A stretch of DNA of 64,000 nucleotides from Talaromyces rugulosus (GCF_013368755.1 NC_049561.1:4712001-4776000); one strand, 5' to 3'; counted from the first letter of the stretch, positions 55,173-64,000 are shown. Made by a program: numbers and translations. The notes: generated by a model not told the origin, from the letters alone.

Positions 55173-56432
55173 CTACGCCATTGCCGTCGGCACCCCGCCA
55201 GTCCCAAACAGCTCCATCCGCACGCGGTCAGTCGTCACGCCCAGTCCAGCCAGAGACCGCCCCGTCGAAGTCATAAACCCTTCTGGGCCGCACACAAAAT
55301 ACTGTGTAGAGGCATCATCCAAAAACAGTTGCTCGTTCTTGTCTAGGTTTTCTAGGACAACCGGACCCTTGACGTGGTAATCCTCTCCCTCCTTCTCGTC
55401 TGCCGATGGAGCAGTGTTGAAGAGCGTTACCCGCAGATTTGGGTACTGCTTCGCCAGGGACAACAAATGCTCCTTGAAAGCTCGGGATTTCGCTTGTCGT
55501 GCACTGTGGATGAAATGAACTTTGCGCGTGTTTGCCGTCGGGCTCGAGGCGATCGTGTTTAAGATCGATGTCAACGGCGTGAGGCCAACTCCGGCAGCAA
55601 CAAGGACGAGTGGCGCAGATGATTCTGCAGCGTCAGCCAAGTAAAAAGCGCCGTGCGGGTGAGATACCTGCACGATATCGCCTTCCTTTTTCTCACTGTG
55701 CAGAATGTTGGAGATCCAACCGGGATGGTGTTTGGTTTCTGGCTCTCGTGGATTCAGCCCGCTCTCTTTCTTCACGCTGATGCGGTAGTACTCTGGCGAT
55801 GGCTTGTCACTGAGAGAGTACTGTCTCGCCTGCAGATATTTCAAGTCTGGAACTTCTGTGCGCACGGAAACGTACTGTCCTGGTTGAAAGGACGGGAGAG
55901 GGTTGCTGTCCACAGGCTTGAGGTAGAAAGAAGTAATCTCATCAGACTCGGGCACCTTTTTGTCGATTGTAAAATCTCGCCAGTCTGCCCATCCGTTGGT
56001 TTGTTGGTAAAGGTCGCTTTCTTTGGCGATGAAGAGGTCAGCCAGCTGGAAGTAGGCAGCAGCCCATGCATCGTGGATTTCTGGGGTTAACGCATCACCC
56101 AGCACTTCCTTCATCGCGGCCAGCAGATAGGTGCCAACAACTTTGTAGTGCTCGGGCTGGACGTGCAAGGAGGCGTGCTTGTGCACAATGGTCTCGACGG
56201 CTGGGGCCAGCACGCCGAGGTTGTCAATGTGCACGGCATATGCGTAGACGGCTCCAGCTAGAGCTCTCTGCTGGTGGCCATTGAGTTGGTTGGTGGTGTT
56301 GAATACCGAGTTCAGCTCGGGGTTTTCCGTCAGGATGTTTTTGTAAAAGACAGTGGTGACCGTGTTGCCGTGCTCTTGGAGAACAGGCACGGTGGCCTTG
56401 ATGATCTTGACTTGCTCTTCGGTGAGGGCCAT
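55173..56432 (-). CDS. Flavohemoglobin (nitric oxide dioxygenase)
   Basis: An intronless gene of 419 residues converting NO to nitrate with O2 and NAD(P)H in the cytosol. The N-terminal globin domain has the proximal heme His (VHKHASL, His86 by position) and the HNTVTT-type N-terminal helix. The FAD-binding RxYS segment follows (ARQYSLSD), then GAFYLADAAESSAPLVLVAAGVGLTPL for NAD(P)H and the terminal YFVCGPEGFM. Length fits the family (about 400). The C-terminus reads FGTGGVPTAMA. It probably protects against nitrosative stress, possibly from nitrate metabolism. Nothing suggests that it belongs to the neighbouring NLR or repeat region. Regulation is not visible in the sequence. Confidence 0.95.
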   Translation of the reverse strand: MALTEEQVKIIKATVPVLQEHGNTVTTVFYKNILTENPELNSVFNTTNQLNGHQQRALAGAVYAYAVHIDNLGVLAPAVETIVHKHASLHVQPEHYKVVGTYLLAAMKEVLGDALTPEIHDAWAAAYFQLADLFIAKESDLYQQTNGWADWRDFTIDKKVPESDEITSFYLKPVDSNPLPSFQPGQYVSVRTEVPDLKYLQARQYSLSDKPSPEYYRISVKKESGLNPREPETKHHPGWISNILHSEKKEGDIVQVSHPHGAFYLADAAESSAPLVLVAAGVGLTPLTSILNTIASSPTANTRKVHFIHSARQAKSRAFKEHLLSLAKQYPNLRVTLFNTAPSADEKEGEDYHVKGPVVLENLDKNEQLFLDDASTQYFVCGPEGFMTSTGRSLAGLGVTTDRVRMELFGTGGVPTAMA

Positions 56433-57674
56433 TGTGCTGGTGTTGGCAGTCTTAGTTTTCTATAAGTTGTATCAGAAGAAAATAAGAAAGTAACAAAGTA
56501 AGGAAGACAGAATAATGGGGGCATATAAAAAATAAAGCAAATTTGCCATCTCACCCGAAAATGGCCGAACCATGGCCGGTGGTCAGGTCAGGCACGGCTG
56601 GCATCGACATCTCCGCGGAGCAGAGGATTCTATTAGGAAATAGTTATTCCTTCCAAGCTTCACTTGCCGAGCTCCACCTGCATAAGTAGTAGCCGGCGGG
56701 CGACTTATTGCGATGATTAATATTCCCCACATGATTGGTCAATTTGGGTTTGAGGTAGTAACTGATATCGATGCTGCAGCACATATTTCCAATAGGACTA
56801 GCGTCTTGATGTAGCGATCTTGCATGTTGTTAGTTACTACTATCAATCTTGAAGTGATGACCTAGCAAGTTCATGCTCAAGAGCTGACCAGACAGTACTA
56901 CCTGGTAAGAAGGACACCATCATAGAAACAAAACAGGCCCGAGGCGTTAGCAAAACGTATCATAGAAACTACCCCGTTGGCACTGTTTCTCCGGGATATT
57001 TTTTTTTCAAGCCGTTGACATTCTATTGATAAGGCTGTGCGACGTATTTGGCCGAGAGTTCGGAGGAAGCAACCCTATTTAACGTCATTGGCTAGACCAG
57101 AGCATCAAACACATGAGAAACTAAAGATAACGAACTGTACGGCTCAACACCAAAACTCGCGCGGGGGAAGACTAGTGCCGTTTAGTCTATTCCGCGGAGA
57201 AAGAACTCAAAATCAACATCGATATGATAGATAGCGATGGTTCGTTATCAGCGAGCAGTTCGCATAACAATATACACATCTGCATAGTAGTGGTGAATGT
57301 GTTGAACGCTAGGACAGGTGTATGACACCTTGTGCTCGACTGTCGACCATGCTGTTGGCTGGAGATAGTGCTGTGTTCATCGTGTGCATGCGCCCAGCCA
57401 TGTTCGACTGAAAGAAGATGGCCACCTGATCGAGTGTTATCAGCAATGAGCGATGTTTATCGAGTATTCTCACTGCTTGGGTTGAATGGTTTGGCTAGTG
57501 GTGTTGACGAGGGAAGACAGAGGAGGAGGAGGAGGAAAAGGAGGAGAAGGGGAAGGGGAAGGAGGAGAACGGGGGAAGGAGACACGTCGGGTGTCACCTG
57601 ACCCTCCATATATCCAATTACACATCTATCTACACTTCATATCACCCTTCACATCACACTTCATAATTCATCTC
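56433..57674. other. Long intergenic region, promoter of flavohemoglobin
   Basis: About 1.2 kb upstream of the flavohemoglobin. It has a GGA-rich purine tract at 57500-57595. No gene is supported; the open frames in the purine tract are low-complexity. Confidence 0.45.
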
Positions 57675-58384
57675 GATTAGCAGATAACCCTGAGCTGCGC
57701 AGTCCTATGGGTATAAGTCTTATCACTATTCATCATCGCAATATCCACATTCGTGGTAATATCAAACCCATGCTGCAACTGCGTCAGCACACTGATTGCC
57801 TTATTTGCCAAATCGGCATTCGTTCGGTCGAGCTGCTGGTTCGCATCCGTCGACAACGAATAAATACACCACCCGCACATTGCCAATCGCTGAACCGTCG
57901 TGCCCGCTCTCGCAACTTGACCCGGCAAGGTCCATGCAGGACCCGTCCTCGCTGACGTGCAGGTTGATCAGGCACTGGGCGGCAGAGATGTCGTTTTCAG
58001 TGAACGTGTAGCCGCCCTGGGTCCAGTAGACGTCGGTGATGTGATGTTTTGCCCGTTGACTTCTTGGTACACGTGTGTCCACCAGTTTTCGCCGTTGTGG
58101 ATGGATTTCCATCTGCATGCTTTATATAATCAGCTTCAAAGTTCCTATTGAGAGATATTAAGTATGTTACGGCTGTTCAGGACCAAGAACGCTATTCAGG
58201 AGCCCCTAGCCGGCACTGGTAATAGCTGCTATGAGTGTAGACTATCGAGGAACTGGCGTTCTTTGAGTTCTCTTGCAGACTGCTTGGAGGTTGCTTGCAG
58301 TGGGCTGGCTAGGGAGGGAGAGAGAAGCGCAGTCATGCGACCGGCCATGGCGGTAAAAGAAAGCTTCATGATGGTTTTCTGGGC
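57675..58384 (-). pseudogene. Remnant of a small secreted protein gene
   Basis: On the minus strand an N-terminal exon-like segment begins MKLSFTAMAGRMTALLSPSL, a weak signal-peptide look. It is followed after about 200 bp by a coding-like stretch in three frames. One frame reads ENWWTHVYQEVNGQNIT. The next continues DVYWTQGGYTFTENDIS and QCLINLHVSEDGSC. The last ends NVDIAMMNSDKTYTHRTAQL with a terminal Cys. The first frame change coincides with a 5-bp tandem duplication (GTGAT twice, plus strand 58036-58045). The second lies near 57860. The two shifts and a poorly defined first intron suggest decay. The family is not recognised, and a normal gene with unusual introns cannot be fully excluded. 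Confidence 0.45.
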
Positions 58385-58420
58385 TGAGCGTTGGATGCAG
58401 TGGCTGTTGAGTAACTGAGT

Positions 58421-59085
58421 ATCCATGTCCTAAGCTGGCTTTTATACCTGATGGAGGATTGATCTGATACCAGCGTCAAATGCGCCCCCAAGCTAAAGTT
58501 TACATTGTATTCCTTTGGGGCTCCCATGTGGATGGCAGGTCTATCTAGATCTGTCGGATAGTAGATCGGAGTAACTGGTACCGAGAAGCTTTCATCCTAT
58601 TTCTGCATCTAACACCAGTTGACCAACACAGCAGTTGACTCACCACAAGAACAAACAAAACAACGCAACAATCTTCCACGATCTTCTTCTACACTTTAAA
58701 ATATACCTTTGGGGGAAAATATATGAGCATTTAAAGCACAGTAATAGCCTTCGTACATCCATGCGTCATTAGTTAGTGGATCCCCTCGATTTAGTGTTTG
58801 TCTACTTTCATTCTCTCTGATACCTTTCTCAGAGCATTTGGTTCCGATCTTTAGTTTGATATCCAAATAGTGATTACTCTCTGATAATAAAAAAAAGCAA
58901 TGGAAAGCTGCTTGAAAAAAGATATAGCAAAAGATTGTTAAGATCATTATAAATTTGATCTTGATAATGCCTTATTCTCTTCTTTTATCATCCATCATCT
59001 TCATCAGTATCATCTCACAGCATACACAAGCAAAACAGATCACTGACAATTGGAAAAAAAACAGCAAAGAAGATAACCAATCAAC
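58421..59085. other. Upstream region of unknown-family copy 1
   Basis: About 650 bp. From 58850 onward the sequence is repeated before copy 2 (near 60140-60390) and partly before copy 3, including the ATCATCTTCATCAGTATCAT block. It is therefore part of the duplicated unit and probably the shared promoter. Confidence 0.6.
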
Positions 59086-59681
59086 ATGAGTACTTCCACT
59101 CCCCCCCCCCCCTGAGTGAGATCCCTCAACCAATCCGGGAATTTGCGCTAAAAATCGCACATATCGAGTCACAGAGCGAAGGATTGGATAAAGACGAAAT
59201 ACCGATTTCGGAGAAAAAAATCATTAGAGATAAGTGTTTTGAAGATCTCAGATTGCTCTATATTGGTGTCCTGGATTTTTACAAAGATCAATGCAAGGAC
59301 TTCGAAAAATGGCGGAGCGATTCGGAGGTAGTCCGCAAAAACCGCAGGGACTTCAACCCTTATACACCGGCTCTTATCAAGGATATTTGGCATTCTTTGG
59401 AGTTCCCTGAATGTTCACCAAACAAGGAACTGTGCCCAAGGGCGGATGACCTAAAGAAATACATGGAAAATACGATATATTTTATGGATTACGAGATCCA
59501 ACTCCGTCAAGAATATAATTTATCCACGTTGGGGTTCAAACGCATTCAATATGCGAGGGATATGGTCCACACTCTTGTTTCAAAACTGAATTTCCTGGAT
59601 AGATTAATGCGGAACAGCCAGAAGCTGGAGGAGTTGTCCAACATGATAATGCTTGACATTGGTGCAAGTTGTGGCTTTTGA
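59086..59681 (+). pseudogene. Unknown family copy 1, start codon out of frame through a C12 run
   Basis: This is the first of three related genes of a family I do not recognise. The product would be a charged, helix-rich protein of about 200 residues, without signal peptide or membrane helix. The ATG at 59086, in the same leader context as copy 2, reads MSTSTPPPP and then hits TGA, because the run at 59101-59112 has 12 C. The long open frame from 59112 to 59681 is one base off. It contains LDKDEIP, DFEKWRSDSE, MENTIYFMDYEIQLRQEYN and VSKLNFLDRLMR, which match copy 2. With 10 or 13 C the frame would be continuous. It may be a sequencing slip, a true mutation, or a length-variable switch. Confidence 0.65.
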
Positions 59682-60393
59682 TATTTTTGTGTTTATCCCT
59701 ATCCTTGTATATTTCCTTGATGTTTCTTTATATTTGCTTATATTTGCCTCGCATTCTTTCTAATATCTTAAAGTATTCAATTTCAATAAATATATATAGA
59801 TTTTCTTAATATTTCTCTTTATATTTATTTCTATGATATTTACCTTGCATTCTTTCTACATGTAATATCGTCCTCAGCATTCATATCCACATTGCCATGA
59901 GAATCACTATTCCATCCCTATTGGATGTTACATTTTATATTCTATATTTAATATTTATTAGCTAATTAATTAGTGATATTTATCTCAGCATCAATTGATG
60001 TTAGCTACTAACCAAAAAGCCTCCAGCTGTTTTAGTCAGTCCTTAGTGTCCAACAATTAATAGACCTTATTTCTTTTACATTTCTTTGATGTTTGCATTA
60101 TATTGTTTCTGATATCTTTCTAATGGCATTTTAGTTTCAGTGGAACCTTTAGTTTTATATCTAAATCCACAAAGTAAATACTCTTTGCTAAAAAGAAAAA
60201 AAGATATTCAATGGAAAGGTCCTTGAAAAAAGATATAATAAAATGATTATCAAAATAATTATAAATTTGACCTTGATGATGCCTTATTCTCTTTTCTATC
60301 ATCATCTTCATCAGTATCATCATCTTGCAACATACAAAAGCGAATAGATCACTGACAATCAGAAAAAAACTGTGAAGAAGACAGCCAATCAAT
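59682..60393. other. Spacer between copies 1 and 2
   Basis: AT-rich, with downstream sequence of copy 1 (TTTGATATTTTTGTGTT, CCTTGTATATTTC) matching the 3' side of copy 2, then the duplicated upstream block of copy 2. A dispersed-repeat segment lies at 59981-60052. No gene is seen. Confidence 0.5.
59981..60052 (+). repeat. Dispersed repeat copy B, related to 26431-26510
   Basis: It shares ATCTCAGCAT, TCAATTGAT, ACCAAAA-AGCCT and AGTCCTTA with the copy near 26.4 kb. Compared with the 3' side of copy 2 (about 61250), this stretch appears as extra sequence, so it may be a short insertion. Confidence 0.45.
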
Positions 60394-61023
60394 ATGAGTG
60401 CTTCAAATTTCAAGGACGTTCCCAAATCACTCCAGCGCTTCATGACTAGCCTCAAGACCATAGAGTTGCTTATCATACACCAGGGTGGAGTCAGGCATAT
60501 AGAGAACCTCGAGGAGGCCGCTAGAATTTACACAGACTTCCTAGGCTATGTCATGAATCTCTGCAAGGAGGTCGAACGATTCCGGGAAGAGGCGCGTAGC
60601 TTACGCGAACACAGCAACGATATTTACTCGGATGAACCGCTTCCCAGCGACAAGTGGCGGGATTCTTTTGAAATTCCAAGCGTTGATGAGCTAGAGGCCT
60701 ACATGAAGAAGATGGTGAATTTGATGGATGAGGAGATCCGAGTACGTCAAAAATACAACATTTCCAAGCCGAAGTATAAGCCCGAGCCGGTCCAAGGTAT
60801 GAGGGGTTTGTTTGACACCCTTATTTCAAAACTGCATATCCTGGATAGACTCAAGCGGATCAATGGGGAGCCTGTGCCAATAACGGAGGAAATGGCCGGG
60901 ATAATCAACATCCTTAACCAGCCTGGGGCGAATGAAGACGACTTAGTTCCCTTGTACGCAAACGATGAGGAGGCTGCGGCGGATGCAGATAGGATGATTG
61001 CCGAAATCCTAGCCGAGAATTGA
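60394..61023 (+). CDS. Unknown family copy 2, intact
   Basis: A 209-residue open frame without introns, the only intact member of the tandem family. It begins MSASNFKDVPKSLQRFMTSL and is rich in charged residues. Helical stretches include EVERFREEARSLREHSND, a conserved DEPLPSDKWRDSFEIP block, MKKMVNLMDEEIRVRQKYN, and a C-terminal LISKLHILDRLKR followed by an acidic tail (NDEEAAADADRMIAEILAEN). No signal peptide, transmembrane helix, or nucleotide-binding motif is visible. The heptad-like spacing suggests coiled-coil or helical-bundle interactions. The function is unknown. The upstream 250 bp is shared with copies 1 and 3. Confidence 0.65.
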   Translation: MSASNFKDVPKSLQRFMTSLKTIELLIIHQGGVRHIENLEEAARIYTDFLGYVMNLCKEVERFREEARSLREHSNDIYSDEPLPSDKWRDSFEIPSVDELEAYMKKMVNLMDEEIRVRQKYNISKPKYKPEPVQGMRGLFDTLISKLHILDRLKRINGEPVPITEEMAGIINILNQPGANEDDLVPLYANDEEAAADADRMIAEILAEN

Positions 61024-61394
61024 AAATGAAGGAGGTGATATTTGACATTGGTGCATGTTGTTGCTTTTGATATTTTATATTTGTTGGCTGATTGATTGGT
61101 TATCCCTGTCCTTATAGATTTCTTTGATATTTCTTTATATTTGCTTATATGTGCCTTGCATTCTTCCTAATATCTTAAACTATTCGATTTTAATAAACAC
61201 ACAAATGGATTTCTATAATATATCTTTATATATAATATTTAATATTTATTCATTAGTTAATTAGTTATGGGTGTAGGTTATATTTCTTTTATATTTCTTT
61301 GGTATTTTCTTTATATTATTTCTAATATATTTTTTAGAGTATTTAGTTTTTATTGTTAGTTTAATAATAAATATACAAAGTGAGTACTCTGATA
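61024..61394. other. Copy 2 downstream and copy 3 upstream region, left of the LTR
   Basis: AT-rich duplicated flank. It ends in the target site TGATA at 61390-61394, followed by the solo LTR. No gene is seen. Confidence 0.5.
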
Positions 61395-61647
61395 TGTGAC
61401 GACGAGTCGATTCCTATCCTCTAAGAGTACTCTGCAACGAGAAAACCAAACATGAGAAAGGAAAAAGGAAGAGAAAGAACCTCCCCTGCTAGTTATATAA
61501 GAAATATTCTTTTATATATATCAGTCTATTCTCTTTATAGTTTTGTATAAGGTTATTCCTATCTTAGTATTGTTCTCGGTTCCCTTTTCCTGGTGATATC
61601 TCAGGCCGCCACTGCTGGTTCCCGAGGCCTGGGTCAGGACCGTCACA
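61395..61647 (+). mobile_element. Solo LTR, 253 bp, with 5-bp target duplication
   Basis: The element begins TGTGACG and ends CGTCACA, an inverted 7-bp end pair including the canonical TG...CA. It is flanked by TGATA on both sides (61390-61394 and 61648-61652), a perfect 5-bp target-site duplication. It has an AT-rich TATATATA stretch near 61510 that fits an LTR promoter. The related regions upstream of copies 1 and 2 lack it, which makes this an insertion into copy 3's upstream region. Length and ends suggest a Copia- or Gypsy-type retrotransposon that recombined to a solo LTR. The strand is not certain. Confidence 0.85.
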
Positions 61648-61789
61648 TGATAAAGAAATCTAGAGGAAAGATCCTTGCAAAAAGATGTAATAAAATGATT
61701 ATAAATTTGATTTTGATGATACCTTAATACTCTTTTCTATCATTATATTTATCAGCATCATCTTCATCAGCATCATCTTTATTACCATC

Positions 61790-62371
61790 ATCTTCAACTC
61801 CCCACTTGCAAGACCTCCAACTAGCAAATCAGGACTTCGAGAGGACCCTCAGGACCATCGAGTTGAAGATCAAAAAAACTGAATAGAGACGAAATACAGG
61901 ATGGAGACAAAAGTGAGACTAAAAGCGATTGTTTCGTTTTGTGTCTCGAAAAGCTTAGTAATCTCTACCATAACCTCCTAGATTTCGTCATGAATGAATC
62001 TAAGATCATCGAAAAATGGCGGAGTGCTTCGTATGCAGTCCGCGAACACAAAAATTACTTAAGCCCGGATGAACCGATTTCCAGCGACAAGTGGCTGGCT
62101 TCTTTCATGTTGCGTAAAGAGCCTAAAAGCTGCCTAAGCTTGGATGAGATGTGGGACCACATGAAGCAGATGATAGATTTGATGGATGAGGGGATCAGTT
62201 TGTGTCAAAGTTACAATATGGACCGGTTGAAGGTGAAAAAAAAAAATCCAACAAATGAGGGATAAGTTTGAAAATATTTTTTCAAACATGAATTTCCTGA
62301 ATAGACTCCATGCGGCCAACGACGCGATCCAGGAATTCGAAGCTAGGAATAAGGAAGCTACTGAAGAATAA
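61790..62371 (+). pseudogene. Unknown family copy 3, frameshifted
   Basis: The third copy is broken. Coding-like sequence starts in the region of 61800 (FERTLRTIELK-like), with no clear ATG. At the A7 run 61872-61878 the frame is lost and continues in the next frame as LNRDEIQDGDKSETKSD and CLEKLSNLYHNLLDFVMNES. The block ISSDKWLASF parallels copy 2. At the A11 run 62236-62246 it shifts again into QQMRDKFENIFSNMNFLNRL, which matches the C-terminal helix of copies 1 and 2. It ends in TAA at 62369-62371. A solo LTR sits upstream and a MITE immediately downstream, so this copy has lost constraint. No product is expected. Confidence 0.75.
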
Positions 62372-62461
62372 GGATGGTTAGGGTTTGAAGGGGACGATAT
62401 TTGACATTGGTGCATATTGTGGCGTTTAATATTTTATATTTGTTGGCTGATTGATTAGGTC

Positions 62462-62925
62462 AATACCGGTTTTTGGGGGAACGGGGATACCGTTCAGTAA
62501 CGTCGCGGCAACGTTGACAGGATTGTTAACGGTCATACAACCAAAAAGTGGTATTAATACTGTTACATTATTGATACGTAATATAAAACCACAACATATC
62601 CAATTTCGATACGTTAGCAATTTCTGCAACGTATCAAAATCTTGATACGTTTCAAACTTTGCAACCATTCTGCAACCATATAATTTATATAAATGTCTCA
62701 AGAAATATAGATATATCAAATTCTGTAATGTAGACAATGGGTTGCAACTTGCAAGCGGTTTACAACTGTTTCATACTTTGCAACGTCACCACATTGCTGA
62801 TACGTTGTAAAAAGTCACTACGCTTAGAAAAGTGGATATGTATTGACTTTTGTAATGGTAAGGGTACGTGTATATTTCTTGCAACGTTGCAGAACGGTAT
62901 CCCCGTTCCCCCCAAAACCGGTATT
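62462..62925. mobile_element. MITE-like element, 464 bp, with 34-bp terminal inverted repeats
   Basis: The left end AATACCGGTTTTTGGGGG, continuing to about 62495, matches the reverse complement of the right end (62892-62925) with one mismatch over 34 bp. Flanks read GTC on the left and GTT on the right, a candidate 3-bp target duplication with one difference. The 3' side of copy 2 near 61098 (GATTGGTTATCCC) shows the uninserted arrangement. The interior carries repeated TGCAACGT and GATACGT motifs and no transposase frame, so it is non-autonomous. The superfamily is not clear; a 3-bp duplication would fit PIF/Harbinger-like elements. Confidence 0.85.
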
Positions 62926-63633
62926 GTTATCTCTATCCTCATAGATTTTCTTAATATTTCTTTATATTTGGTGTTTGTTCTGTTTGCCTTGTTTGGCTGA
63001 TAAGATCATAGTGGGGCTCTGCCGAGATAAGCGTGACTTGTCTGCCCCACCTAATACATACGTCAATCCCGATCTAGTCTAGTCTGGTTTGTTTGTTCTG
63101 TCTGCCTCGCCCGTATATATTAGAGTATAAGCGTGACGAGTACAATGAGTAATCATTTATTCACTTGATTTATCATGACAGATATTAATAAGTACACTAG
63201 TAAATGGAATGGTCTCGACTCGACTCGTCACCACTGACGCCAGAGTGATCGACAGTGAGTCATGTGGCTGCAAAACCTGGCGCACTAAGCCTATTTTGAG
63301 TTGGTCTGTTTGGATGTGCCGACAGCCGGCAATCATTTGTATTACGAATAATATGTTGACAGGAAATATTTCAAGTGTAGAGTAGTTGTTATTATATTCA
63401 GTCTCAACCATTCGGGAGATCTGCTATATACCAAGTAGACAAAAAAAATATTACATGAGTAGAGTATCCAAGAAAATGCCGTGTAAATGTAAATGTAAAT
63501 GAAAATGCTTTTGACGCCAAAAATGCCCATTGCCAAAAAAAGCCCGCTAGATCATTCGCTCAAGGGTATCATGATAAAACAGCCGTAAACTTTTTCTTCT
63601 TCTTTTCTTTTTGAAGAGAAAAAAAAAGATATC
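62926..63633. other. Intergenic region
   Basis: About 700 bp. It starts with more of the copy 3 downstream repeat sequence. It includes ATAAGCGTGA twice and a short (AAATGT)n microsatellite near 63482-63506. No gene is seen. Confidence 0.4.
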
Positions 63634-64000
63634 TTAGTATGCGGGAATCATCGTACCCTGGTGCTCGATAAATGTGTGATCAAACACGGCCAGGTCGTCC
63701 GGCGTGCGCTTGGCCGGATGGTCTTGGGCCGACACAAACGTGTCGATGGGGATGTCTGTGGGCGAGGGGGGCATCGAGTCCTCCTCTGAATCAGACGATT
63801 CATCGTCCAAAAGTTCGGGCGGCGAGTGTTGCCGCGAAGGGGTGCGAGTCAATGTGAGACGAGCGGCTTCTTCTTCGTCGTCGTCTTCTGCCTCGAGCTC
63901 TTCGTCTTCGATCAGGGCAGGCGATGCAGCAGCAACAGCAACAGCAATTTGTAGTTCTTCCTCGTCATAGTCCGAGTCCGAGTCCGAGTCGGAGCCGTCG
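63634..64000 (-). CDS. C-terminal part of an acidic protein, cut by the right edge
   Basis: An open frame on the minus strand enters from beyond 64000 and stops at 63634-63636. It is very rich in Asp, Glu and Ser, beginning with a GSDSDSDSDYDEEE-like run. A short Ala/Val stretch (AVAVAAASPALI) follows, then a second acidic run with EEEAARLTLTRT and DDESSDSEEDSMPPSP. The last 35 residues are neutral (VFDHTFIEHQGTMIPAY). The pattern is that of an intrinsically disordered nuclear or phospho-acidic tail. I cannot name the protein. The 3' half of the gene lies here and the 5' half is outside, so domains upstream are unknown. Confidence 0.6.
   Translation of the reverse strand, partial: DGSDSDSDSDYDEEELQIAVAVAAASPALIEDEELEAEDDDEEEAARLTLTRTPSRQHSPPELLDDESSDSEEDSMPPSPTDIPIDTFVSAQDHPAKRTPDDLAVFDHTFIEHQGTMIPAY

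Noticed and set aside
57332..57680. Glu/Arg/Gly-rich frames in the purine tract
   Set aside because: They are produced by the GGA repeat and are low-complexity, not genes.
1..64000. CRISPR arrays, rRNA and tRNA genes
   Set aside because: No regularly spaced identical short repeats, no rRNA-like sequence and no tRNA-like B-box with cloverleaf were found by eye.

Overview
The window comes from a filamentous ascomycete, most likely an Aspergillaceae species (Penicillium or Aspergillus type). The genes carry short GT-AG introns of about 45-100 nt. The families present are typical of that group: a highly reducing polyketide synthase, fungal P450s, a LaeA-like methyltransferase, a sedolisin, an SRPK-like kinase, Clr5-ankyrin and phosphorylase-NACHT-ankyrin proteins, a flavohemoglobin and mitochondrial succinate dehydrogenase. 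No name for the species can be read from the sequence. Exon models were built by hand from splice signals, reading frame and family conservation. For nearly all multi-exon genes judged intact, the summed exon length is a multiple of three.

Region 1 (1-11.7 kb) is the edge of a polyketide cluster: a P450 running off the left edge, a divergently transcribed FSH1/LovG-type serine hydrolase, and a complete HR-PKS (KS-AT-DH-CMeT-ER-KR-ACP) of about 2646 residues. The PKS has no releasing domain, so the hydrolase is the likely off-loading enzyme. Region 2 (12-26 kb) mixes ordinary and accessory genes: a broken SRPK-like kinase, a membrane-anchored double-psi-barrel protein, an NmrA-like protein, a secreted thioredoxin-reductase-like flavoprotein, a sedolisin, an SDR, an acidic repeat-tailed protein of unknown function, and sdhB.

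Region 3 (26.7-29.2 kb) is the wreck of an NLR-like gene (phosphorylase-NACHT-LLLDRRG repeats). Region 4 (29.6-36.4 kb) holds a second P450, an 11-exon LaeA-like methyltransferase, a class II aldolase and a threonate/hydroxyisobutyrate-type dehydrogenase, which may be a small metabolic cluster. Region 5 (37-43 kb) has two small unknown proteins and a seven-helix receptor, with a 2.7 kb gap in which I see no gene.

Region 6 (43.3-54.2 kb) is rich in NLR/ankyrin genes: a Clr5-ankyrin pseudogene with two frameshifts and one nonsense codon, degenerate tandem repeats, a four-exon small membrane protein, and an apparently intact 1709-residue phosphorylase-NACHT-ankyrin NLR. Region 7 (55-64 kb) has a flavohemoglobin, a decayed secreted-protein gene, and a tandem triplication of an unrecognised gene family. 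In that family frame is lost at homopolymer runs, and the third copy is flanked by a 253-bp solo LTR with a perfect 5-bp target duplication and a 464-bp MITE with 34-bp inverted repeats. The C-terminal part of an acidic protein runs off the right edge.

The most unusual material is the right-hand triplicated family with its two mobile insertions, and the contrast between one intact and two decayed NLR/ankyrin-type genes.
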